A stretch of 35,822 nucleotides of DNA from Euryarchaeota archaeon RBG_13_57_23 (GTDB taxonomy: Archaea > Thermoplasmatota > Thermoplasmata > UBA10834), in contig MGVW01000035.1 of the NCBI GenBank assembly GCA_001800675.1, forward strand, positions 172,772-208,593, written 5' to 3'. The notes beneath the pieces are model-generated. The model had not been told where the DNA came from and searched no databases. It saw only the letters and a program-made list of their open reading frames with translations. Positions 23,825-31,227 of the stretch are shown here, piece after piece (within the stretch, counting starts at the first letter, position 1; every line of letters begins with the position of its first letter). The translations under genes were made by a program, and so were the position numbers.

Positions 23825-25026
23825 GCACGACCGAAAAAAGCAAGAAGGGAAAACCCGGCGCGAAGAGCTACGAGGAGATCAGGAAGAAGATCGCCGACGG
23901 CGACGCCGTGGTCATGACGGCGGAGGAGTTCAAGCAGTTCGTCAAGTCGAACGGCACGAAGAAAGCCGCCGCAGAAGTCGATGTAGTGACCACAGGCACC
24001 TTCGGGGCCATGTGTTCCTCAGGGGCGTACTTCAACTTCGGACACACGGACCCTCCGATAAAGATGCAGAGAGTCTGGATGGACGGAATACAAGCTCACG
24101 CAGGCCTGGCGGCAGTGGACGCCTACCTGGGAGCGACCGAGCTGGATGAGACAAACAACATGATGCACGGGGGAGCCCACGTGATAGAGGATCTTGTTAG
24201 GGGCAAAGCGGTCCGCCTTAAGGCCACGGCATATGGGACAGACTGCTACCCCAGGAAGGAGATCGACACCTATGTCAGCCTCAGGACGGTCAACCAGGCG
24301 GTTCTCCTCAATCTCCGCAACTGCTACCAGAACTACGCCGTGGCTACGAATTCGTCCTCGCGAACACTCTACACGTACATGGGCAAGCTGCTGCCGGAGC
24401 TCGGAAACGCCACCTACTCCAGCGCCGGTGAGCTTTCGCCGCTGCTCAACGACCCGTACTACAGGAGCATAGGGATAGGGACGAGGATATTCCTCGGCGG
24501 GGGGCAGGGGTTCGTCATCTGGGAGGGAACGCAGTTCAACCCAGGAGTCCCCAGGACCCCGGAAGGAGTCCCGAAAAGGCCTGCTGGGTCGATCGCCGTG
24601 ATAGGCGACCTCAAGCAGATGTCCCCGGATTTCCTGCGCGGGCTGACCTTCACCAGGTATGGGTCGTCTCTCGGGTTGGGCATCGGCATCCCGATCCCGA
24701 TTCTCGATGAAGAGATGGCGCGTTCATGCGCGGTCACGAACGACATGATATTCACGGCCGTGTTCGACTACAGCCAACAGAGCAGGTCCAGGACGGTGCT
24801 CAAGGAGATCTCATATGCCGCGCTCAGATCTGGCGAGGTCGAGATCAAGGGCAAGATGGTCCCAACATCATCTCTCTCGAGCCTGTACAAAGCTAGGCAG
24901 ATAGCACAACTCCTGAAGACGCAGATCCTGAAGAAGGAGTTCATGATCGAGAAGCCCGTCCAGAACTTCTCGCTCGAGCGGGTCTTCAAGCCACTAGATG
25001 TCAGAACCGAGAAGGAGGCGATGTGA
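23821..25026 (+). CDS. L-aspartate semialdehyde sulfurtransferase (COG1900/DUF39)
   Basis: Homolog of methanogen proteins (M. acetivorans MA1821 group) that put sulfide-derived sulfur into aspartate semialdehyde, which after reduction gives homocysteine. The 401-residue product starts at TTG 23821, which overlaps the asd stop as TTGA; an earlier in-frame start at 23725 would lie deep inside asd. Two cysteines typical of the family stand 77 residues apart: C65 in G-A-M-C-S-S-G and C142 in G-T-D-C-Y-P. The segment F-N-F-G-H-T-D-P-P-I-K-M and the glycine-rich I-F-L-G-G-G-Q-G stretch are also as expected. The electron-supplying partner is the next gene. Confidence 0.92.
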   Translation: MSTTEKSKKGKPGAKSYEEIRKKIADGDAVVMTAEEFKQFVKSNGTKKAAAEVDVVTTGTFGAMCSSGAYFNFGHTDPPIKMQRVWMDGIQAHAGLAAVDAYLGATELDETNNMMHGGAHVIEDLVRGKAVRLKATAYGTDCYPRKEIDTYVSLRTVNQAVLLNLRNCYQNYAVATNSSSRTLYTYMGKLLPELGNATYSSAGELSPLLNDPYYRSIGIGTRIFLGGGQGFVIWEGTQFNPGVPRTPEGVPKRPAGSIAVIGDLKQMSPDFLRGLTFTRYGSSLGLGIGIPIPILDEEMARSCAVTNDMIFTAVFDYSQQSRSRTVLKEISYAALRSGEVEIKGKMVPTSSLSSLYKARQIAQLLKTQILKKEFMIEKPVQNFSLERVFKPLDVRTEKEAM

Positions 25027-25428
25027 GTGAAGACCAAGGTAGTCCTCAACTTCAATCCGGAGCTTGCGAACCAGCCGATAACTCACAATCTGATCGCCAA
25101 ACACCACCTGATGGTCAACATCCTCAGGGCGGAGATCGACGAGATCGGCGGGAAGATGGTGCTCGAGCTCTCAGGGAAGGCGGATGACATCAGAAGGGGC
25201 ATCGACTATCTGAAGCATAACGGCGTCGGAGTCCGCCCCATCAAGGAGGGCGTCAGGCGGGATGACGATGTGTGCACCCACTGCGGGATGTGCGTGTCCA
25301 TCTGTCCCACGAAGGCCTTGGCCTACGACCCGAAGACGGGGAAGATCACTTTCACCGAGGAGAAGTGCGTCGCATGCGGAGTGTGCATCGACGCGTGTCC
25401 GCCGAGAGCGATGGAGATCCTGATATGA
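25027..25428 (+). CDS. NIL-domain 2x[4Fe-4S] ferredoxin, partner of the sulfurtransferase
   Basis: A 133-residue protein with an N-terminal NIL domain (to about residue 75) and a ferredoxin domain with two cluster motifs, C-x2-C-x2-C-x3-C-P (C-T-H-C-G-M-C) and C-x2-C-x2-C-x3-C-P (C-V-A-C-G-V-C). It corresponds to MA1822 of Methanosarcina, needed with the COG1900 protein for homocysteine synthesis, probably to reduce a persulfide or thioaldehyde intermediate. The GTG at 25027 follows the previous stop directly. Its stop overlaps the next start as ATGA. Confidence 0.92.
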   Translation: MKTKVVLNFNPELANQPITHNLIAKHHLMVNILRAEIDEIGGKMVLELSGKADDIRRGIDYLKHNGVGVRPIKEGVRRDDDVCTHCGMCVSICPTKALAYDPKTGKITFTEEKCVACGVCIDACPPRAMEILI

Positions 25429-26204
25429 GTCTGTTCGTAACGGCAAAGGTCGAGATCCAGGAGACGGCAGCCACAATAGGCGCGGAGAGGGAGCTCATCT
25501 CCCTAGCAGTGGACGCCATCAAAGCGGCGCGTCTGGACATCGAGAGACAGATCAGGAAGGACCGCTTCTTCCTGACCACCCTTGAACCCTACGAGCCAGA
25601 CAAGCACTCGAGCCGCATCGTTCAGAGGATGTGCGAAGCATCCAATGTAGCCGGGGTAGGACCGATGGCAACGGTCGCGGGAACAATAGCGCAAGAGGCT
25701 TTGGAGGCAATGGAAGCCGCAGGATGCACCCACGGCTGGGTCGACAATGGGGGAGACATAGCGTTGATCCTGGACGACTCAGCGACACTCGAGGTCTTCT
25801 CCGAGCCCGGGAGCGATTCAGCATTCGCCCTGGAGCTCGAGCGTTCAGATAGGCACTTCGGGATCTGCACTAGCAGTGGGAGACTTGGCCACTCAATAAG
25901 CTTCGGAAACGCGGACGTCGTGGTTGTCATTGCGCAGGACGCAGTGATTGCAGACGCTCTCGCGACCGCTGTTGGCAACCGGATATCGCTGCCCGAGGAT
26001 CTGAGGACCTGCTTCGACGGTTTCAAGAGCACTCCGGGCCTGATCGGAGCGCTTGCGATGTGCGACGGCTCTGTGGCGACCCATGGACGCGTGCCCAGAA
26101 TCGTCGAGGTGGAGCATAACGCGGAGAGACTCACTGTACACACCAGGATGGCATCAAGCAAGTACCTGGGCGCTCAGCAGAAGCGTGCTGAGGTGAGGAC
26201 ATGA
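25425..26204 (+). CDS. UPF0280/COG2122 protein, sulfide assimilation factor
   Basis: A 259-residue protein of the UPF0280 family, distantly related to ApbE. Its Methanosarcina homolog (MA1715) is reported to be needed for efficient sulfide assimilation together with the two preceding proteins. Visible family features are the G-V-G-P-M-A-T-V-A-G-T-I-A stretch near residue 83, W-V-D-N-G-G-D-I-A-L, and T-S-S-G-R-L-G-H-S-I. Its chemistry is not established to my knowledge. The ATG at 25425 lies in an ATGA overlap; the frame continues upstream in the ferredoxin gene without support. Confidence 0.9.
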   Translation: MSLFVTAKVEIQETAATIGAERELISLAVDAIKAARLDIERQIRKDRFFLTTLEPYEPDKHSSRIVQRMCEASNVAGVGPMATVAGTIAQEALEAMEAAGCTHGWVDNGGDIALILDDSATLEVFSEPGSDSAFALELERSDRHFGICTSSGRLGHSISFGNADVVVVIAQDAVIADALATAVGNRISLPEDLRTCFDGFKSTPGLIGALAMCDGSVATHGRVPRIVEVEHNAERLTVHTRMASSKYLGAQQKRAEVRT

Positions 26205-27598
26205 AGATACTGAAGTTCGGAGGGACGTGTCTCGCGTCTGAGGACACGCTCCACAGATTGACGAAGGTCGTGAAAGATACAGATGCGGACAAGGTTGTTG
26301 TCGTCTCCGCCGCGTCAGGGGTCACCAACTCCATCAAGGAATTCCTGTCCAAGCCCAGGCAAGAGAACGAGATCGATGATTTCCTGCTCAAGATCAAGCT
26401 CCGCCATGTCGAGATGCTCCCCAAAAAGGACGGGCAGAAGAGGAAGGAGGCCATCGAGCAGATCGAGGCTAAGGTGACGAAGCTCGAGAGGCTCCTCTAT
26501 GGCATCACGTACACGGAGGAGTTGACCCCGAGGACGAACGACCTCATCCTCAGCTTCGGCGAGCGGTTGTCGACCATAGTGGTCGCCTCGAGGCTCTCCC
26601 ACGAGGGCATGGACGCAGTACCCATGGAGACGGATGCCATAGGAATGATAACCAATGAGCAGTATGGGAACGCGATAGCCATCCTCGACAAGTGCGAGAA
26701 GAACATGGGTCCGGCGCTGCATGCTGCCGTGAAGAAGGGACAGGTGCCCGTCGTGACTGGGTTCTTCGGAATAACGGATTCAGGACACGTCACGACGGTC
26801 GGAAGGAGCGGGACGGACTACTCGGCCGCAGTGGTGGGATACTCCCTAGGCGCAGGACCGATCGAGATCTGGAAGGAGGTCGACGGATTCATGAGCGCGG
26901 ATCCGAAGCTGGTGAAGGATGCGTTCATGCTCGACACTCTCTCATACGAGGAAGCGGCTGAGCTGGCGTACTTCGGCGCGCAAGTGCTCCATCCAAGGGC
27001 GGTTCATCCGGCGAGACTGAAGGGAATCGACATAGTGATCAAGAACCTGTTCAAGCCTGAATCACCGGGCACGGTCATCGGAAAGAGCAAGATGACGAGG
27101 AAGGACATCATCAAGAGCGTATCCTATGTGCCCAATGTCGCCACCTTCAAGGTCTATGACACGGGTGCTGGATACAAATCGGGCTTTCTCGCCGATGTCA
27201 CTGACTGCTTCCACAAAGCGGGCATCAACATATTTTCGGCCGCCACCTCACAGACATGCGTCGCGGTGCTGATAGACGAGAACGACGTCCCTCACGCCAA
27301 GAAGGCGTTCAAAGTGCTAATGGGCACGATGGGTGAGAGCTACCACGTGGTCTCCAACATGGCGCTCATCTGTACGGTGGGTGAGGGCTTCGGGCAGACC
27401 AAGGGGGTCGCGGCCAGGGTCTTCAACGCCGTCGCGGCGAAAAGCGTCAACGTCGACCTGATATCAGCGGGCGCATCGATGGTCGCCTACCACTTCACGG
27501 TTGACAAGAAGGACCTCAAGAACACGGTTCAGGCGATACACGATGAGTTCTGGGGCAAGGAGCTGCACCAGAACACCGCGAACAATCCGGTCTCCTAG
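26201..27598 (+). CDS. lysC: Aspartate kinase
   Basis: Phosphorylates aspartate, the first step towards aspartate semialdehyde. The 465-residue monofunctional enzyme has K-F-G-G-T-C-L at residues 5-11 (the usual Ser is Cys here), S-F-G-E-R-L-S near residue 115, G-R-S-G-T-D-Y-S-A near 202, and the E-V-D-G-F-M-S-A-D-P loop. Two ACT domains occupy about residues 310-465, the place where end-product amino acids inhibit such enzymes. It is last in the operon, coupled by ATGA to COG2122. With asd upstream it supplies both branches encoded by the operon. No homoserine dehydrogenase is fused or adjacent. Confidence 0.95.
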   Translation: MKILKFGGTCLASEDTLHRLTKVVKDTDADKVVVVSAASGVTNSIKEFLSKPRQENEIDDFLLKIKLRHVEMLPKKDGQKRKEAIEQIEAKVTKLERLLYGITYTEELTPRTNDLILSFGERLSTIVVASRLSHEGMDAVPMETDAIGMITNEQYGNAIAILDKCEKNMGPALHAAVKKGQVPVVTGFFGITDSGHVTTVGRSGTDYSAAVVGYSLGAGPIEIWKEVDGFMSADPKLVKDAFMLDTLSYEEAAELAYFGAQVLHPRAVHPARLKGIDIVIKNLFKPESPGTVIGKSKMTRKDIIKSVSYVPNVATFKVYDTGAGYKSGFLADVTDCFHKAGINIFSAATSQTCVAVLIDENDVPHAKKAFKVLMGTMGESYHVVSNMALICTVGEGFGQTKGVAARVFNAVAAKSVNVDLISAGASMVAYHFTVDKKDLKNTVQAIHDEFWGKELHQNTANNPVS

Positions 27599-29538
27599 GC
27601 CACGCGTACAAAGGTCGAGTTGAAAGCCGAATTGCCTCCGTACTTCTGGACGAAGTCGGTCGTGAGGAAGTTCACGTTCTTGCCTCCCGAGAGCTTCGGC
27701 CAAAGCACCGAATACGAGACCATCACGCCTCTGGGGACATTGGCAGATATCTCCACCCTCACTGTCCAATCTCCGAACTCGTTGGCAAGCGTGACCGTCC
27801 CGCCATTCTCCATCTCCTCGTCCTCTGCGTCCTTCGCGTTGACGTAGACGACCGGCTGGATCTCAAGATGCATCTGATGGTATTGAGATCTCACCAGCAG
27901 CCTGTGCACCGGGGATAGGAGCTGGTAAGGGAGCTTCTTCTCCACGTCGACATGCACCGGGAGTCCTCCCAGCCCTTCCGAGATAGCCGCAGACGAGAAG
28001 AGCTCGATCTTCTTCGTGGGTGTGGCGTAGACGTTCCTGTTCGGTACCTTCATTCGCAGGAACCCCTTCTTCTTCAGGTCTTCGAAAGTCCCTTCGACCA
28101 CCTTGCTCTTGGAGATCAGGGTTCTGGCAATCTTCTCGTCCTCCTCGAACAGCTCCCTGGATATTAGGCGCATCGCCCCGGCAAGCGCCCGAAACAAGTC
28201 GCTGTTCGACTTGGCCTCCCCCAGGGGCTCGATCGCCTTCTCATTCAATGAAAGATACTGGTGCATGTATGATGTGTGGATGTCGAAGTGCTCGAAGAAA
28301 CTAGTGGCTGGCAGCACGATGTCCGCATAGTCCGCCGTGTCCGTCATGAACAGGTCATGGACCACCGTGAACACATCATCTCTGGCGAACCCTTTGCGCA
28401 CCAAAGTCTGGTTCGGCAGGGTGGCCAGCGGGTTGGAGTTGTAGACGAACATCATCTTGATCCTCCCGGACTCGAGGGTCCTGCCGATGTCGACCATGTT
28501 GTATTGGAGCTTCTTCCTCGAAGTGAGTGTGGTCCCCTCGAGATAGGCCCTATCGAAGTCGTCGATGTCCGTCGAGTAGAAGAATCCCCTGTTCTCACCT
28601 ATGAGCGCTGGCAGGATGCCTATCGCGCGTATCATCTCCCCGCCGTTCCTGTGCCTCTGCATCCCGTATCCCATCATGATGCAGTTGGGGCGCAGGGAGA
28701 CGTAGTCCGCGATGAAGTCCTCCATATCTCTCGTCTTCAGCCCCGTCAACCTCGCCATCGCATTAAGGTCGTACTTTCTGCTTATCTCAACGAGCCTCTC
28801 GAACCCCGTCGTGTTGAGCTTGACGAACTCCTCTGGATACAGCCGGTTCTCGATTATGTGATTGATGCAACCCAGCGCCATGGCGGCATCGGACATTGGT
28901 TTGATTTGAAGATGGACGCCCAACTCTGCGGTAGCGGTCCTTATCGGGTCGATGACGTATATCTTCGCCCCGCGCTTCTGGGCCTTCTTGATCATGTCGA
29001 TGCCGTGCGGAGTGCTCCACGCAGGGTTCATCCCCCAGACGACAATCAGCCTGCATTGCTCGATCTCCTCGGGAAGCATCCCCAGGCTCGAGCCCCAGAC
29101 TATTCCGAGAGCCTTGTCTCCCGCCCTCGAGCAAATGGTGTGTGTGATCCTGGAAGCGCCTATGGCGTTGAAGAACCGGCTGGGGAATTCCCTTTGGATC
29201 AAACCCATCGTCCCAGCATAATCGAACTGAAGCACGGAGTCCGTTCCGTACTTCGTTGACCGTTCCCTGATCTGGTCGGCAATGTCCTGGAGCGCTTGGT
29301 CCCAAGAAACCCGTTTGAACTTGCCCTTGCCCTTAGGGCCGTCCCTCTTCATCGGATAGAGCACGCGCTGCTTCGAGTAGACGTACTGGCTCAGCCCCTG
29401 GGCCTTCGGGCACAGGAATCCCTTTGTGAAGGGCTGCTTGTCGTTAGCCTCGATGGTGTGGAGCTTTCCGTTCCTGACCCGGGTCACGATGGAGCATGTG
29501 TCGTAGCAGTCTCTGGGACATGTGTTGAATATGTACAA
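27595..29538 (-). CDS. Molybdopterin-dependent oxidoreductase (DMSO reductase superfamily)
   Basis: A 647-residue catalytic subunit. The N-terminal [4Fe-4S] motif is C7-x3-C11-x3-C15-x27-C43, followed by the Mo/W-bis-PGD domains (V-V-W-G-M-N-P-A-W, then D-P-I-R-T-A-T-A-E) and a C-terminal MopB-binding domain. It resembles the group with C-P-R-D-C-x-D-T-C starts, whose substrates are mostly unknown. No twin-arginine signal is seen, so it is probably cytoplasmic. The TTG start at 29538 is supported by GGAGG (29551-29547, minus) 8 nt before it and by the absence of ATG or GTG back to a stop. No electron-transfer or membrane subunit is adjacent. It shares a CTAG stop with lysC. Confidence 0.9.
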   Translation of the reverse strand: MYIFNTCPRDCYDTCSIVTRVRNGKLHTIEANDKQPFTKGFLCPKAQGLSQYVYSKQRVLYPMKRDGPKGKGKFKRVSWDQALQDIADQIRERSTKYGTDSVLQFDYAGTMGLIQREFPSRFFNAIGASRITHTICSRAGDKALGIVWGSSLGMLPEEIEQCRLIVVWGMNPAWSTPHGIDMIKKAQKRGAKIYVIDPIRTATAELGVHLQIKPMSDAAMALGCINHIIENRLYPEEFVKLNTTGFERLVEISRKYDLNAMARLTGLKTRDMEDFIADYVSLRPNCIMMGYGMQRHRNGGEMIRAIGILPALIGENRGFFYSTDIDDFDRAYLEGTTLTSRKKLQYNMVDIGRTLESGRIKMMFVYNSNPLATLPNQTLVRKGFARDDVFTVVHDLFMTDTADYADIVLPATSFFEHFDIHTSYMHQYLSLNEKAIEPLGEAKSNSDLFRALAGAMRLISRELFEEDEKIARTLISKSKVVEGTFEDLKKKGFLRMKVPNRNVYATPTKKIELFSSAAISEGLGGLPVHVDVEKKLPYQLLSPVHRLLVRSQYHQMHLEIQPVVYVNAKDAEDEEMENGGTVTLANEFGDWTVRVEISANVPRGVMVSYSVLWPKLSGGKNVNFLTTDFVQKYGGNSAFNSTFVRVA

Positions 29539-29602
29539 CTCTGGGTCCTCCGGTCGAAGAAGACGGGTGCTCCTCTGCGACTACTGGACTATGTTACGGG
29601 GA

Positions 29603-29610
29603 TTTATAAA
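29603..29610 (-). promoter_or_regulatory. TATA box of the molybdopterin oxidoreductase gene
   Basis: TTTATAAA on the minus strand predicts a start near 29580 and a leader of about 40 nt carrying GGAGG. The gene is therefore probably transcribed on its own rather than only with the nitroreductase upstream. Confidence 0.55.
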
Positions 29611-29681
29611 TTACCTGGCCAGGGCATTCATCCCGACAAGGGAACAACAATTGCTCCTCGAGTGGCGCGAGGATGACTTGG

Positions 29682-30188
29682 TCATTTCCACTTCGAACCC
29701 CACTTGTCTCTGGAAAAGAGCTCGTCCAGCTGTTTCCTATTCCTGGTCGAAGGGTTCTGAGCCGGGTATCCGAGCGTCATGCAGATGTGCACCTTCTGGT
29801 TGCCGGGTATCCCCAGGATATTCTTGACCATCTCCGGGTCGAAGTCGCCGATCCAGCATGTGCCTAAGCCCAGCTCGACCGCCCTCAAGGATAGGTGGTC
29901 CAACGCAATTGCCAGGTCGATCGCATTGTAATCGTCCTCCGCCACTCCCACAAGATACGCGGAGCACTGCCCGACGAAGCTCTGGTTGCCGGAGGCGGGG
30001 ACGAGGCTGCTCCTCACGGCGTCATCAGTGACGACCACGATATTCCATGCCTGCAGGTTGCTCGAAGACGGAGCCAGTCTCGCTGCGTCAAGAAGCTCTT
30101 CCAGAACATCGCGAGGGATATCCTTGCTCTGATATTCTCTGATACTCCGTCTTGCTTTGATCGCGTCCTTGACTTCCACTTCGAACAC
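29682..30188 (-). CDS. Nitroreductase-family flavoprotein
   Basis: A 168-residue FMN-dependent reductase of the nitroreductase fold. The N-terminal A-R-R-S-I-R-E-Y motif binds the FMN phosphate, followed by D-A-A-R-L-A-P-S-S-S-N-L-Q, and G-L-G-T-C-W-I-G-D-F lies further on. The C-terminal L-G-Y-P-A stretch is typical. The physiological substrate is not predictable. The GTG start at 30188 follows the stop of the flavin reductase gene without a gap, so the two are co-transcribed; a GTG three codons later is possible. Confidence 0.9.
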   Translation of the reverse strand: MFEVEVKDAIKARRSIREYQSKDIPRDVLEELLDAARLAPSSSNLQAWNIVVVTDDAVRSSLVPASGNQSFVGQCSAYLVGVAEDDYNAIDLAIALDHLSLRAVELGLGTCWIGDFDPEMVKNILGIPGNQKVHICMTLGYPAQNPSTRNRKQLDELFSRDKWGSKWK

Positions 30189-30707
30189 CTACTTCAACAA
30201 CTCTCCGATGACCCTGTACTCGCCCCAATATAACATCATGTCCGCCTTGTCGTAGTGCGGATCCTGTCTTGCGGCGACTATCTCCCCTATGAACCACGTA
30301 TGATCGCCCGCCTCGACCTCCTTCACCTTCACGCATTCGATGTTGACAGGACATTCCGCGATCAATGGCGCGGAAATCTTGGATGCCTTCTCCCTCGTCA
30401 GGCCTGATGCCTCGAACTTGTCCACCCGCCTCCCTGACTTCGAGCCGCACACCTCCGTCTCCCTGAGGAGCCTGCGGTCTGGCACATTGATGGCAAAGTC
30501 CTTGCTCTCCTTGAAAAGCCGGTGGCTGAACCGCTTCGGCCCGATCCCGACTCCGATGTAGGGCGGCCTGAAGGAGAAAACATGGCACATGGCAAGCGTG
30601 ATTATGTTGTCTTTCTCGCCGCCGACCGTCCCCAGCACGACGGGAAACCCGGAGAAACAGTCCTCGGCCTCATCTGCAGAGATGCTCTTCTTCATCGACC
30701 CACCCAT
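30189..30707 (-). CDS. Flavin reductase-like / flavoredoxin family protein
   Basis: A 172-residue FMN-binding split-barrel protein. Supporting features are T-L-A-M-C-H-V-F-S-F-R-P-P-Y-I-G-V-G-I, the F-A-I-N-V-P segment, C-G-S-K-S-G-R-R-V-D-K-F, and a late D-H-T-W-F-I-G-E-I typical of flavoredoxins from anaerobes. Such proteins carry electrons or reduce flavins. Two ATGs (30707 and 30695) are possible; the second follows a GGGTGGGT stretch. It stands between gcvH and the nitroreductase, all on one strand. Confidence 0.88.
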   Translation of the reverse strand: MGGSMKKSISADEAEDCFSGFPVVLGTVGGEKDNIITLAMCHVFSFRPPYIGVGIGPKRFSHRLFKESKDFAINVPDRRLLRETEVCGSKSGRRVDKFEASGLTREKASKISAPLIAECPVNIECVKVKEVEAGDHTWFIGEIVAARQDPHYDKADMMLYWGEYRVIGELLK

Positions 30708-30734
30708 GGGAGCGTAAGTCCTGAAACCCTCAGC

Positions 30735-31118
30735 TCACTCGCCGACCAGCTTCTTGTACTCGTCCGCGGACATGAGCGCCGACAGCTCGCCCGGATCGCT
30801 CATCTCGATGACCGCGATCCACCCTTGGCCGTACGGGTCCTTGTTCAGAAGCTCCGGGGAGTCCACGAGCTTGTCATTTGCCTCCTTGACTGCGCCAGAG
30901 ACGGGCGCGAAAACCTCAGACACGGTCTTCACCGACTCCACATTGCCCAATATCTCGCCGACTTTCAGATCCTTGCCTATCGTCGGAAGCTCCACGAAGA
31001 CAATCTCAGTGAGCTCCGCCTGGGCGTGATCCGTGATCCCGATTTGAGCGAGCTTTCCTTCGGCCTTGACCCACTCGTGGTCCTTGGTGTACTTGAGACC
31101 TGGAAGAACTACCGACAT
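30735..31118 (-). CDS. gcvH: Glycine cleavage system H protein (lipoyl carrier)
   Basis: A 127-residue lipoyl-domain protein. The lipoylation lysine is K64 in E-S-V-K-T-V-S, and Y-T-K-D-H-E-W-V near the N-terminus and G-W-I-A-V-I-E-M near the C-terminus are standard. In glycine cleavage it carries the aminomethyl group between the P, T and L proteins, none of which is encoded here. It is followed on the same strand by a flavin reductase and a nitroreductase, so a different lipoyl-linked role is possible. The ATG at 31118 has GGGAGG (31130-31125, minus) before it. Confidence 0.93.
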   Translation of the reverse strand: MSVVLPGLKYTKDHEWVKAEGKLAQIGITDHAQAELTEIVFVELPTIGKDLKVGEILGNVESVKTVSEVFAPVSGAVKEANDKLVDSPELLNKDPYGQGWIAVIEMSDPGELSALMSADEYKKLVGE

Positions 31119-31156
31119 AACTGGCCTCCCACGACGCGCGGGATGTTGTTATCCGA

Positions 31157-31164
31157 ATTTATAA
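31157..31164. promoter_or_regulatory. Shared TATA element between gcvH and the M42 peptidase
   Basis: ATTTATAA on the plus strand reads TTATAAAT on the minus strand, so one box could serve both divergent genes. Predicted starts are near 31187 (plus) and 31134 (minus, 16-nt leader with a Shine-Dalgarno site). Confidence 0.5.
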
Positions 31165-31227
31165 CTTCTCCCTCTGGCCCGAAAGGGAGTAAACCGGTTC
31201 GGCAAGGTTCGAGGAGCAAGTCTGCAA

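Noticed and set aside
28276-29259. 327-codon open frame opposite the molybdopterin oxidoreductase
   Set aside because: It is fully inside a gene with an intact Fe-S and cofactor-binding sequence; its product has no recognisable motif.
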